Below, one piece after another: positions 15,096-23,082 of a stretch of 64,000 nt of DNA. Position 1 is the first letter of the stretch; every line of letters starts with the position of its first letter. This DNA is from Pusillibacter faecalis. GTDB lineage: Bacteria > Bacillota > Clostridia > Oscillospirales > Oscillospiraceae. The stretch is taken from the NCBI RefSeq assembly GCF_018408705.1, contig NZ_AP023420.1, forward strand, positions 558,001 through 622,000. Reading direction: 5' to 3'. A program made the translations under genes and the position numbers. The notes below the pieces were generated by a model that saw only the letters and a program-made list of their open reading frames with translations, had not been told where the DNA came from and ran no database searches.

Positions 15096-17183
15096 TCATG
15101 CTTTTGCTGGCGGCAACAGATTGGTCATGCTGCGCAGGCTGATGCCCAGAGTGGACAGGTTGTGGAGCGTGGCAGAGGTGGCTGGCGCTAGGATGCCCAG
15201 GGCTCCCAAGGCGATGAGTCCGCCATTGAAGCCGATGACAAAGCGGTAGTTAGACTGGATGCGGTTCATCAGGGCCACGGACAGCCGCCGCAGCTGCACC
15301 AGTTCGAACAGGTCGTTTGCCGCGATGGTGATGTCCGCGATCTCCCGGGCGATGGCGGCGCCATCGCTGATTGCGATGCCCACATTGGCAGCGGACAGAG
15401 CCGGGGAGTCGTTGATTCCATCGCCGATCATGACCACCGTGCGGCCCTGTGCGCGCTCGGCCTGCACAAAACGGGCCTTGTCCTCCGGCAGCACCTCAGC
15501 CCGGTACTCGTCCACTCCCACCTGGGCGGCGATGGCTGCCGCAGTGCGCTCACTGTCGCCAGTGAGCATGACGATCTTGCCCACCCCCAGGTCATGGAGG
15601 GCAGCTACCGCATCCACCGCCTCGACGCGCAAGGGGTCAGAGATACAGATAACTGCGGCCAGTACGCCGCCGACCGCCAGATACAGGTGGCTGTACTGCT
15701 TAGGCAGGGCGTCGAAGGCGTCCTGCTCTCCCGGCGGGACAGTGCAGCCCTCATCCTCAAAGACGAAGTGGGCACTGCCAATGATGACCCGCCTGCCGTC
15801 TACCGTGCTGGCGATGCCGTGGGCCACCAGGTACTCCACCTGGGAGTGCATCTCCTCGTGGGCAAGCCCCCGCTCCCGGGCGGCCTGGACCACGGCGTTG
15901 GCCATGGAGTGCGGGAAGTGTTCCTCCAGGCACGCGGCCAGACGGAGCATTTCCGGCTCCTTGTTCCCACCAAAGGGGATCACCTGGGCCACCACGGGGC
16001 TGGCATGGGTCAAGGTGCCAGTCTTGTCAAAGACGATGGTGTCCGCCTGGGCCACGGCCTCCAGGTACTTTCCGCCCTTCACGGTCACATGGAAGCGGCT
16101 GGCCTCGCTCATGGCGGAGAGAACCGCCAGAGGCATGGACAGTTTCAAAGCGCAGGAGAAGTCCACCATCAGCACAGACAGAGCACGGGTGACATTGCGG
16201 GTGAGCAGATAGACCAGTGCGCTCCCTGCCAGCGTGTAAGGCACCAACTGGTCGGCCAGATGTGCCGCGTGATTCTCCGCCGCGGACTTGAGCTGCTCCG
16301 ACTCCTCGATCATGGCTACGATCTTGTCATAGCGGCCCTCGCCGGACTGCTGGGTGACCGTGAGGACGCATTCGCCCTCCTCCACCACCGTGCCGGCATA
16401 GACGCTACTCCCGGGCCGTTTGGGGACAGGAATGGATTCTCCGGTGAGGGACGCCTGATTGACCATGACCTCGCCCTCCACGATGGTGCCGTCTAGTGGG
16501 ATCATGCCGCCCATGCGGACAACTACCTGATCCCCGGCCTGCACCTGATGGAGCGGGAGCAGTTCCTCTCCTTTTTCGGTTTTCATCCAGACCCGGTCGA
16601 TGTTCAGAGACATACTCCGAGCTAGGTTTTCCACAGACTTTTTGTGGGTCCACTCCTCCAGCAACTCGCCAAGCCGTAGCAGGAACATCACAGAACTGGC
16701 TGTGTCGAAGTCCCGCCGCGCCATGGACAAGCAGATAGAAATCCCGTCCAGCAATTCTACATGGAGCTGTCTTCGCAACAGACACCGGAGTGCTCGGAAC
16801 AGGTATGGAACAGCTTTCACAACAGCGTAGGCTGTCCGCAGCGGTGCCGGAAAAAACAGGGAGCGGACTGCCTTAAACGCGACCATACCCACCAGCTTTT
16901 CCTCATAGGCACGATTGAGCGCCCGGCTGCTGTGGAGCGGGACCAATTCCGCCAGCGCATGATTCTGATAAGAAAAACCGGCGAGGGCCCTTAGTAAATC
17001 CTGCCGATCTCCCTGATACTCAATCACCGCGCAGCGGGTCCGCTCATGGACAGACGCCCGCTCCACCTGCGGCAGAGTCAGCAGCCATGCCTCCAGCATG
17101 TCGGCCTGTTCCAGCGTCATGCGCTGCTGCATGGCCTGAACGCGGATTCGTCCGCGGCATTCGTGTTTAATTTGAAATTTCAT
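15096..17183 (-). CDS. P1B-type metal-transporting ATPase with SCA membrane motif (ferrosome FezB-like)
   Basis: 695 residues. The N-terminus has an Arg-rich start (HECRGRIRVQ, residues 7-16) in an HMA_2-like domain lacking a CxxC. The actuator loop TGES is near residue 246, the phosphorylation site DKTGT near 386, and MIGDGINDSPAL follows in the hinge. The metal-site helix reads DFSCALKLS (Ser-Cys-Ala at about 342-344) instead of the CPC/CPH/SPC of copper, zinc or cobalt pumps. SCA-type P1B ATPases with an Arg-rich N-terminus are, to my knowledge, the P1B-6 class found in iron-storing ferrosome loci. Start at 17183: GGAGG six bases upstream. It is the last gene of the HMA operon. Confidence 0.88.
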   Translation of the reverse strand: MKFQIKHECRGRIRVQAMQQRMTLEQADMLEAWLLTLPQVERASVHERTRCAVIEYQGDRQDLLRALAGFSYQNHALAELVPLHSSRALNRAYEEKLVGMVAFKAVRSLFFPAPLRTAYAVVKAVPYLFRALRCLLRRQLHVELLDGISICLSMARRDFDTASSVMFLLRLGELLEEWTHKKSVENLARSMSLNIDRVWMKTEKGEELLPLHQVQAGDQVVVRMGGMIPLDGTIVEGEVMVNQASLTGESIPVPKRPGSSVYAGTVVEEGECVLTVTQQSGEGRYDKIVAMIEESEQLKSAAENHAAHLADQLVPYTLAGSALVYLLTRNVTRALSVLMVDFSCALKLSMPLAVLSAMSEASRFHVTVKGGKYLEAVAQADTIVFDKTGTLTHASPVVAQVIPFGGNKEPEMLRLAACLEEHFPHSMANAVVQAARERGLAHEEMHSQVEYLVAHGIASTVDGRRVIIGSAHFVFEDEGCTVPPGEQDAFDALPKQYSHLYLAVGGVLAAVICISDPLRVEAVDAVAALHDLGVGKIVMLTGDSERTAAAIAAQVGVDEYRAEVLPEDKARFVQAERAQGRTVVMIGDGINDSPALSAANVGIAISDGAAIAREIADITIAANDLFELVQLRRLSVALMNRIQSNYRFVIGFNGGLIALGALGILAPATSATLHNLSTLGISLRSMTNLLPPAKA

Positions 17184-17197
17184 GATTGCCTCCATAG

Positions 17198-17235
17198 AAC
17201 GAGAGGGACCGCCTCCCGGCGGCCCCTCCCTCGTT
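17198..17235 (-). other. GC-rich hairpin between DUF6110-like gene and ATPase
   Basis: An imperfect 16-bp stem (AACGAGAGGGACCGCC and its partner) occupies the gap between the two genes, ending 15 bases before the ATPase start. It has no clear T-tract on the minus strand, so it is more likely an RNA-processing or stability element that sets relative expression than a full terminator. Confidence 0.5.
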
Positions 17236-17244
17236 TCTTACGCA

Positions 17245-17505
17245 TTACGCTTCAGAACACTCTACGCTGGCAGCCTCCTCCGCCTTCGCACGCTGCTCAT
17301 TGATTTCCTTGGCGGAGGCCAAGATATCAGCGGCATTTTCCTGGACAGAGGTGACCGTCTCCATCACGGACTCCTTTACCCGCAGAGCCGCGGCAGTGGC
17401 GTGTGTATAGGCTTTCTTCGCGTCCTTGCTGGACAGCAGCTTGAAGCCAGCAGAGCCGAACAGCACGCCGCTGGCGAACAGACCTACTCCCTTATAGATA
17501 TTCAT
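17245..17505 (-). CDS. Small membrane-anchored protein, DUF6110-like
   Basis: 86 residues. The first 25 form one hydrophobic Gly-rich segment (GVGLFASGVLFGSAGFKLL, with GxxxG spacing), followed by a long charged amphipathic helix (about 30-75) and a Cys near the end. I associate this architecture with DUF6110 proteins, which accompany HMA_2/P1B ATPases in Clostridia. The ATG at 17505 has GAGGTGAG upstream; a GTG nine bases earlier overlaps that site and is less likely. A role in organising or shaping the ATPase-containing membrane is inferred from context. Confidence 0.7.
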   Translation of the reverse strand: MNIYKGVGLFASGVLFGSAGFKLLSSKDAKKAYTHATAAALRVKESVMETVTSVQENAADILASAKEINEQRAKAEEAASVECSEA

Positions 17506-17521
17506 ATTGCTCACCTCGCAT

Positions 17522-17602
17522 TCAGCGGTGCCGGTATCCGGTAATGATGGCCATGACCATGCAGACGACAGCGCCCCAAGCCCAGAAACGGTGGTGTTTC
17601 AT
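17522..17602 (-). CDS. 26-aa single-pass membrane peptide (DUF6219-like)
   Basis: ATG at 17602, TGA at 17522-17524, with GGGAGGGA six bases upstream. The peptide starts MKHHRFWAWG, has a hydrophobic core (AVVCMVMAIIT) and ends GYRHR: a short basic-hydrophobic-basic membrane peptide. It lies between the AraC gene and the DUF6110-like gene, 8-17 bases before the latter. I recall similar tiny proteins ending TGYK/RH in Clostridia (DUF6219), but this needs a profile search. The strong ribosome site is the main evidence. Confidence 0.5.
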   Translation of the reverse strand: MKHHRFWAWGAVVCMVMAIITGYRHR

Positions 17603-17675
17603 TGGATAGTCCCTCCCTCGCCAGACATGGCACCTTATTTGAGCACACATAATAACATACGAATCTTAGACTTTT

Positions 17676-18578
17676 CTATCCGTTTCGGACGAAAACCGTT
17701 GCAAATGGATTTTTATTTGCATTCCGTCGAAATTGGGAGGGAGGCATATGGTAGCGCTGCTTGAACGCGATGCCGAACTGGCTGACGCTGGAATATCCTA
17801 CTGCTGTAGAGATCTGGAGCACGCTCTGGGTCGTAGTAGCGAGGAGTTCCGCGGCCTGGGCCATGCGCTGTTCCAGGAGATACTGGTGAATCGGGACTCC
17901 ATACACCTGACGGAAACAGGACTTCAACGCTGTGCCGGAGATTCGAAACTGTTGGGACAGTATCTGAATCGTCAGTCGCTCATCCAGGTGCCCCACCAAG
18001 TATTTCTGAATCTCGCGTATGGTTTCAATCTGACTATGTGTATGGTAATCACACTGCGGAGGTAAGGCCAGCCCCTCTCGCTGTGCATGGAGCAGGAACA
18101 AAACCTCCAGCGCCTTGATGACATAGTAATCTCCGATATGTCCCGGCTGCATATAGTCCAGGGCAGAAAACAGAGCTTCGCTCCAGAGTGCTGCCTTCAG
18201 CATACAAGGATCATTCCAGGCACGGGAGATGGACTCTCCCAAGTCGGAGTGCATAGCACGCAGGGCCGACCACGCGGCTTTCGCTTCCATCCGAATAAGG
18301 GCACCATAGAATGACTCCGAAGCAAACTGGCCCCGATACGCTTCTGTACGGACTGGGAGAAACAATACCTGATCGGCGCTAAGGCTAAGACGCCGGTGGC
18401 CGGCCCATTCCAAAATAAGCCCGCCTTTGCGGCAAAATAGGATCTCCAGAGCCTCCGACTCCTGGATAAACGGGAACTCTTCCGAGGGGGGTGCTCCCTC
18501 CAGTCGGAAGATAGCCGCCTGCTCCGCGGGCAACTGGGTGACGGTCCAGCCGTCCCAGGATAAAAGTGCATCCAGCAT
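17676..18578 (-). CDS. AraC-family transcriptional regulator
   Basis: 300 residues. The N-terminal cupin-like sensing domain (about 30-130, e.g. EILFCRKGGLILEW, LSADQVLFLPV) precedes a C-terminal AraC/XylS double helix-turn-helix (about 195-295: RLTIQILSQQFRISGTALK, and ISTAVGYSSVSQFGIAFKQR). It likely senses a small ligand or metal state and regulates its own operon. It lies five bases downstream of the HMA gene and upstream of the membrane peptide, DUF6110-like protein and ATPase. A regulator embedded mid-operon suggests local feedback control. Confidence 0.85.
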   Translation of the reverse strand: MLDALLSWDGWTVTQLPAEQAAIFRLEGAPPSEEFPFIQESEALEILFCRKGGLILEWAGHRRLSLSADQVLFLPVRTEAYRGQFASESFYGALIRMEAKAAWSALRAMHSDLGESISRAWNDPCMLKAALWSEALFSALDYMQPGHIGDYYVIKALEVLFLLHAQREGLALPPQCDYHTHSQIETIREIQKYLVGHLDERLTIQILSQQFRISGTALKSCFRQVYGVPIHQYLLEQRMAQAAELLATTTQSVLQISTAVGYSSVSQFGIAFKQRYHMPPSQFRRNANKNPFATVFVRNG

Positions 18579-18583
18579 GGCGC

Positions 18584-18838
18584 TTACTTTCGGAAGGAGA
18601 AGAGGCCCTTCTTCTCATAGGGGGCCGACTGGATGGAAAGGACCTGATAGCCTGTGGCGGAGATCGCACTGCGCAGGGCGTCCTCATCTAATCTGTTCTC
18701 ACACAGGATCTGCGTCTGCCCTTTGCTGTGGGACGAAGTGACCTTTTTAATGGGAAATGCCTTGCGGACTGCGTCGTTGACATGAGCTTCGCACATGGAA
18801 CAGGCCATTCCTTCCACTGCGATGGTGTATTGGAGCAT
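18584..18838 (-). CDS. HMA-domain metal-binding protein
   Basis: 84 residues. It starts MLQYTIAVEGMACSMCEAHV, the classic heavy-metal-associated beta-alpha-beta-beta-alpha-beta fold with the GMxCxxC metal-binding loop (Cys at 13 and 16). A short basic C-terminal tail (YEKKGLFSFRK) follows. CopZ-like proteins with this loop carry Cu+ or similar soft metals. Here it is the first gene of the operon ending in an SCA-type ATPase, so it may deliver metal to it or sense it. GAGAGGG lies eight bases before the ATG. Confidence 0.82.
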   Translation of the reverse strand: MLQYTIAVEGMACSMCEAHVNDAVRKAFPIKKVTSSHSKGQTQILCENRLDEDALRSAISATGYQVLSIQSAPYEKKGLFSFRK

Positions 18839-18858
18839 TACAGTTTCCCTCTCATCTT

Positions 18859-18971
18859 GTTAGTTTTTGCTAACTATTCAGTACAAATAAAATACCAGAA
18901 CCGCAGTTTGCCAGATACTTTTGCTTATCTGCACTCCTACCCCTGGCATTCAATAGTTAGCATTTACTAAC
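18859..18971 (-). promoter_or_regulatory. HMA-operon control region with two GTTAG-N6-CTAAC operators
   Basis: GTTAG-TTTTTG-CTAAC at 18859-18874 and GTTAG-CATTTA-CTAAC at 18956-18971 (extended to TAGTTAG...CTAACTA at 18954-18973), 97 bases apart. The second core is identical to the activase/crp operator. A candidate extended -10 (TGGTATTTT, TATTTT at 18894-18889) lies between them. Two sites far apart could support looping or two promoters. Confidence 0.7.
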
Positions 18972-18974
18972 TAA

Positions 18975-19473
18975 TAATACCACAAATTTTAATGCCCTGC
19001 AAGTCCCTTGAAAAAAAGAGTATTGTGTCACGTAGAAAATATCCATACGGTACGATATTTTTGTCAAGGAGTCCGCCTGTCACAGTCGATGGATATTCTC
19101 TTTTCACATGATACCGCTCCCACGGCTCCGAAAAGAGGTTGAGGGCACAGATGCTTGGGGCTTCCGTGCAATCCACTTGGTGGCGATCACCAATTAAGAG
19201 AAATCTAATTCTCTTTATCAAATAACCCCTCATAGCCTTGGCGGGCCTATATGTGGGTTCACTCATTCTGCTTCTATGGTCTTCTGAATGGTCGGGTATA
19301 TCATCTGACATTCAAAAAGAAAATCCAACTAGATCAATGCGTCGTGGAAAACTCTTGACAGTGGGATCTATCATTTGCCACCAAAAGTGCAACTTTATCC
19401 GATCTTCACAGCCCGGTTTGCAGTTGCCGTGACCTCAAAAACATGATATGATGCTTGAAAAGGGGGAATTGAC
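18975..19473. other. About 500 bases without a supported gene
   Basis: An open frame on the minus strand (18967-19311) has no ribosome site and no recognisable product. I see an imperfect inverted repeat (AATATCCAT near 19036, ATGGATATT near 19088) and nothing else that can be named. It may be decayed sequence at a boundary between the metal cluster and the next gene. Confidence 0.5.
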
Positions 19474-20595
19474 TTGGCACAGAAAGGACTCAGCCATGAT
19501 GTTATGGAGGCGGCCGCACCATTCACGGATCTGCAGAACTGTCTGGCGAGGAAAACTATCCCCCAATTGCGCCGCCTCGCGGCAAATCTCCATTTAAATG
19601 GTACCTCTAAATTGCGAAAAAATGAATTGATCGGCGTAATCCGCAACGACTTACTGCGGCCCGAGCGGTTAGAAGCGGTCCTGTACGGCTTAGAAGAACC
19701 AGAGTGGATACTTTTTCAAAAATGCGCGGCAGCCGATGCCTACCCACTAAAAACGGCTGCACAGGGGATGGAAGGCATTCTACCCTTCCTAGGATATCTT
19801 CAGGCCTTTCAGCATGAGAATCGTCAATTTTACGTTGTACCGAAGGATGTGCGTGCAATCTACCAGGAATTGGCTACCGCCAGTTTCCTGGCACGCAAGA
19901 AACGCGACAACCTGATCCATTCCTACGCCATGGCGGCGGTTAATCTGTATGGCGTGATCCGCCAGGATGACCTGATCACCATTTTCAACAGCCAGAACAG
20001 TAAGAAACTCGCGGAGGCGGAACTTTTCCCCACCCTGCTCCGGCACATCGCCTCAATGTGCGGTTATGTGCTATGGGAGGAATACTTAGTCCATCACGGC
20101 TTCGAGGAAAATGAATTCCGTGATGTTGCGGACCTTTTGACCAGGATTGGAAGCAAGCCGCGATACATTCCCCCGAAGCCCGAGTTCCTCAAGTATGCAG
20201 ATATCGACTACTATGAGGAAACCGCCGCCACACTGCTGATGGAGCAATACCTCCGACGTGATATGGGATTGAGCCACGAGGATGTGAATGCGGTCATGTC
20301 GGAACTCCACTTCGCCATGCTTCTGGAGGTACGCCCTGTTGAGTATCTGAATATTCTCCGTGACTGCAAGATATTTATTTCCCGGAAAGACCTGCAAATC
20401 GTTCTGGATATTCTGTCGGAAATGGCGAACAGCACACGGCTCTGGTCAAACAACGGGAGAACTCCGAACGAAATTTTTGAGTTGTACGAGCAGCCACGCC
20501 TCAATAAACTGCCATCCAAAACAGTAAAGGTCGGGCGTAACGATCTCTGCCCCTGTGGGAGTGGAAAGAAATATAAAAAGTGCTGCGGCAGATAG
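19474..20595 (+). CDS. SEC-C-motif protein of unknown function
   Basis: 373 residues from a TTG start with AGGGGGA seven bases upstream. The C-terminus ends in a SEC-C zinc motif, NDLCPCGSGKKYKKCC, as in the SecA tail. An N-terminal segment (about 25-70, KTIPQLRRLAANLHLNGTSK) looks like a SAP/Rho-N-like helix-extended-helix nucleic-acid-binding domain. The middle is helical and unassigned. Similar proteins in Clostridia are uncharacterised; the SEC-C motif binds Zn and often contacts ribosome- or nucleic-acid-related partners. It is monocistronic, followed by a strong terminator. Confidence 0.75.
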   Translation: MAQKGLSHDVMEAAAPFTDLQNCLARKTIPQLRRLAANLHLNGTSKLRKNELIGVIRNDLLRPERLEAVLYGLEEPEWILFQKCAAADAYPLKTAAQGMEGILPFLGYLQAFQHENRQFYVVPKDVRAIYQELATASFLARKKRDNLIHSYAMAAVNLYGVIRQDDLITIFNSQNSKKLAEAELFPTLLRHIASMCGYVLWEEYLVHHGFEENEFRDVADLLTRIGSKPRYIPPKPEFLKYADIDYYEETAATLLMEQYLRRDMGLSHEDVNAVMSELHFAMLLEVRPVEYLNILRDCKIFISRKDLQIVLDILSEMANSTRLWSNNGRTPNEIFELYEQPRLNKLPSKTVKVGRNDLCPCGSGKKYKKCCGR

Positions 20596-20976
20596 TCTAT
20601 TGCAGCATGAAACGAGGAATCCCCGCAGCAGATGTCATCATAGACTATATGATCCTGCAGGTATGCTGGCCCTCGTTGTCAAAGAAAGAGCGCATCGTCT
20701 TTGCAAAGAGTAGCCGGGCTCTAATTCCATACAGTTCCCTGTGGCTGCCCGCGGAAGAAGGCAATTCAGACGCCCCAGCTGGCTAGACAGATAAACTCAA
20801 TCATTCGTACCAGACAAGCAAAAACGGGCCCGCGGAAGCATTGCTCCCGCGGGCCCGTTTTTTCATGCTCGCAGCACGTTCATCAACTGATGCATAGACA
20901 GCCGAAAGCAGGACATGCTTCAGCCATTGTCTACCGGAACAGAGTCTAAAACAGCGTGCCATCCCTTTGGTGCAAA
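20596..20976. other. Gap at the left boundary of the conjugative region
   Basis: Contains the terminator at 20821-20863 and no supported gene; an open frame at 20580-20786 lacks a ribosome site and overlaps the SEC-C gene end. This is a plausible place for the left junction of the conjugative element, but I see no direct repeat matching the right junction near 51.5 kb. Confidence 0.4.
20821..20863. terminator. Strong bidirectional terminator
   Basis: AAAACGGGCCCGCGG pairs perfectly with CCGCGGGCCCGTTTT across a short loop; T-tracts flank both sides. It separates the plus-strand SEC-C gene from the minus-strand sigma-factor operon. Confidence 0.9.
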
Positions 20977-21537
20977 TCAGGAAAGCGCCCCCGAATACTC
21001 ATAGTCTCTCTGCCGTTTTAGGACCTTCCTCGCCTTAGCAACCCACGCTGTAACATAGTTGGCCGGTACGCCAAACAGTTCTCCAATCTCACGGTTGCTG
21101 TATCCTTCAGCGAGCAGCCGGATGGCCTGCATCCCTTTTGCAGCCACTCCGGTGGCGTCTGCCTCGGCTCGATCCAAAAAGTGAAGGAGACTGAGGCTTG
21201 CCTCCCGCTGTTCTGTGGTCTCATCGTCCAGTACCGAACACGGCATCTCATCTGGATCGGTGGCCACTTCCCTGCCCCGGCGTGTTGCGTACTCCAACTG
21301 TGTATAGATCTCATTGCGGATCAGGCGGTAGGCATAGGTCGAAAAGGCCACGTTATACCCTGGCTGGTCCGTCTGGGCGGCTTTACATAGGCCAATGCAT
21401 CCAATCTGGAACAGGTCGTCATAGTCATAGATGCAGCCCGTGCCCAATGTATGCACACAGTCCTGGATCACCTTCCCCACCAAGCCCATATTCTCCTCCA
21501 CCTTGATTTGCTGTTCATTCGTCAACGGCTTCAACAT
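20977..21537 (-). CDS. Sigma-70 family RNA polymerase sigma factor of the mobile element
   Basis: 186 residues. Region 2 is clear (about 40-85: DDLFQIGCIGLCKAAQTD, FSTYAYRLIRNEI), and a region 4 helix-turn-helix ends the protein (GYSNREIGELFGVPANYVTA). There is no regulatory N-terminal domain, so it resembles element-borne alternative sigma factors such as those of Firmicutes conjugative elements. It could direct polymerase to element promoters. The ATG at 21537 has GGAGG about eight bases upstream; the upstream gene ends at 21539. Last gene of the minus-strand element. Confidence 0.85.
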   Translation of the reverse strand: MLKPLTNEQQIKVEENMGLVGKVIQDCVHTLGTGCIYDYDDLFQIGCIGLCKAAQTDQPGYNVAFSTYAYRLIRNEIYTQLEYATRRGREVATDPDEMPCSVLDDETTEQREASLSLLHFLDRAEADATGVAAKGMQAIRLLAEGYSNREIGELFGVPANYVTAWVAKARKVLKRQRDYEYSGALS

Positions 21538-21538
21538 T

Positions 21539-22003
21539 TCATTCACCTCCAGATACCTTTCCTAACCGCTCCTTCTCTCCCATCCGTTCCTGATACAGTT
21601 TCCTGCTCTCCCGGATGACCACCTGACAGTAATACTCTCCCAGATGCCCAATATGGGCGTGAGCCATCGGTGCCTGCACAATCATGCCCAGCCACTGATA
21701 AGCATCACGCTTACTCATGATCCCTGACTGGTACAGACGGTTGAATTCCTTATGCGCGTTATAGCGTAGCCGCCTCAGTTCCGGTCCCGCCAAACTGCCC
21801 ATCGGCTTCAATGTCTTTGCATGTGCCATCACAAAGGAATCACAATCCGGATATCTGGAACAGACATAGGCCATCGCTCCCTCCTGGTGTACCCTGCATA
21901 AACCCTCCGCGCTGCGCAGAACCGCAGGGCTGCCGCAGTGGCAATGTAGGCGCCCACTACCCGGCAGTACACTATCCTTGCTGCGGTTTGATTTTCTCTT
22001 CAT
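21539..22003 (-). CDS. DUF3268 zinc-finger-containing protein
   Basis: 154 residues. Paired Cys motifs at the N-terminal part (CHCGSPAVL, and YVCSRYPDCDSFV) form a small zinc ribbon, followed by the conserved helical block LRRLRYNAHKEFNRLYQSG that I recognise from DUF3268 proteins on Firmicutes mobile elements. AGGAGG is eight bases before the ATG at 22003. The stop lies two bases before the sigma-factor start, so the two are coupled. It may act in nucleic-acid binding; its exact role is unknown. Confidence 0.75.
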   Translation of the reverse strand: MKRKSNRSKDSVLPGSGRLHCHCGSPAVLRSAEGLCRVHQEGAMAYVCSRYPDCDSFVMAHAKTLKPMGSLAGPELRRLRYNAHKEFNRLYQSGIMSKRDAYQWLGMIVQAPMAHAHIGHLGEYYCQVVIRESRKLYQERMGEKERLGKVSGGE

Positions 22004-22081
22004 GCTAAAATCCTCCTCTCGAAGTAATGACATATGACAGACTCGCATCAGCCTGAGCGGAACCGGGAAAAACGAAAAAGA

Positions 22082-22180
22082 CCGGAAGACCGCTGAAAAA
22101 AGACAATGCAGAGCCAAGCGCTGGAATAGTGGTGTCGCATCCAGCCATTGACTCTGCACTGTATTTCAGCGGCCTTCCGG
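22082..22180 (-). repeat. 99-base imperfect palindrome in the leader of the DUF3268-sigma operon
   Basis: Outer arms CCGGAAG-CCGCTGAAA (22082-22098) and TTTCAGCGG-CTTCCGG (22164-22180), and inner arms TGCAGAG (22107-22113) and CTCTGCA (22152-22158) and CTGG/CCAG, fold into a long hairpin. It lies between the promoter at 22325-22353 and the ribosome site at about 22015, so it would be part of the 5' leader RNA. Confidence 0.65.
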
Positions 22181-22324
22181 CCACATTCTTTTCAGACAAG
22201 ACCTGCGCGTTGTGGGGCCGCGGGACAGCGGCTCCGTAACGATTCCCCGCACCATTTCAGCAGGTCTGACGCCATGGCGCCCCGGCGTATCGAAAGCCTC
22301 TACGCAGTATCTTGCTATATTGGA

Positions 22325-22430
22325 ATTATAGCAGAATCCATCCAAAAAGTCAATAAAAATCACAAAAAACACAGTGATTTTCGCAAAAATCCCACTCATT
22401 TCAGTCTGGGAGTATCCATCTCAGTCTGGG
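22325..22430 (-). promoter_or_regulatory. Promoter of the DUF3268-sigma operon with upstream operators
   Basis: On the minus strand TTGACT (22353-22348) and TATAAT (22330-22325) have a 17-base spacer. Just upstream is an inverted repeat AAAATCAC-N10-GTGATTTT (22356-22381). Further upstream are two direct copies of TCAGTCTGGGA (22400-22410, 22420-22430), exactly 20 bases apart. The same 10-mer recurs inside the S1-protein gene. Confidence 0.7.
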
Positions 22431-22443
22431 ACAATTTCAGGGC

Positions 22444-22998
22444 TCAGTATTCGTCATCGTCCCCATCCTCCCAGTTATCACAAACCGACTGCTGGCGCCG
22501 TTTGGCAATGTAGAGCGCGGCCAGACCCGCCCCAGCGAGGGCCAAGCCGGTCAGGAACAGGATCAGCGTGCCGACTGGGATGCCGCCTGAGTTTGCATCA
22601 GGTTCTTCCTGCTGCGCCACATCCGCAGCGGCGTCTTGTGACGGCTCAGCCGGCTCCTGTACAGCCTGGCCTTGCCCCGTGAGCGGATCTGGGATAGGTA
22701 CCGTGGAATTGAGGCAGCTGAGGGTATAGGTCTTGCTGCCGCCCAAATCCATGGTCAGTACTCCGCTGCTGTCTACAACAATGGGGGCCGGGAATACTCC
22801 GGCGTCAGTGCGTAGTTCAAACTCTACACCCGCCCAGCGCGTTCCAAGCTGCAGAATCAGTTGATCTGGCTGCTGTGTCAGTTGTGGTTCTGTGCCATCG
22901 GTATCGGCCAAAGCCGCTGGACACAACACTGACATCAACATTACAATCACCAACAGAGACAGGCAGGCCCGTCCCGTTTTCTTTCTCGTTCTATTCAT
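22444..22998 (-). CDS. Exported single-pass membrane protein of the conjugative element
   Basis: 184 residues: signal peptide (about 1-31, ending SVLCPAALAD), an extracellular beta-rich part, a Gln/Glu/Ala/Pro linker (about 110-135), one C-terminal transmembrane helix (GTLILFLTGLALAGAGLAAL), then a charged cytoplasmic tail ending in Asp/Glu. The layout parallels the 323-aa protein at 47416-48387. It is probably a surface component of the conjugation apparatus. GAGGAG precedes the ATG. No family could be named. Confidence 0.7.
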   Translation of the reverse strand: MNRTRKKTGRACLSLLVIVMLMSVLCPAALADTDGTEPQLTQQPDQLILQLGTRWAGVEFELRTDAGVFPAPIVVDSSGVLTMDLGGSKTYTLSCLNSTVPIPDPLTGQGQAVQEPAEPSQDAAADVAQQEEPDANSGGIPVGTLILFLTGLALAGAGLAALYIAKRRQQSVCDNWEDGDDDEY

Positions 22999-23026
22999 CT
23001 TAGTTCATCTCCTCTTCGCAGAAAAT

Positions 23027-23065
23027 GAATCAGGGTGAACGCACCTCATGCGTTCACCCTGATTC
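23027..23065 (-). terminator. Perfect 17-bp intergenic hairpin
   Basis: GAATCAGGGTGAACGCA pairs perfectly with its complement across a 5-base loop, between the AAA-ATPase gene and the exported membrane protein gene. On the minus strand it is followed by ATTTTCT, a weak T-tract, so it may be a partial terminator or an RNA-processing element. Confidence 0.65.
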
Positions 23066-23082
23066 CAAGTGCTATCCAAATT

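Noticed and set aside
18967..19311. Minus-strand open frame of 114 codons
   Set aside because: No ribosome site, no recognisable product; overlaps an operator region.
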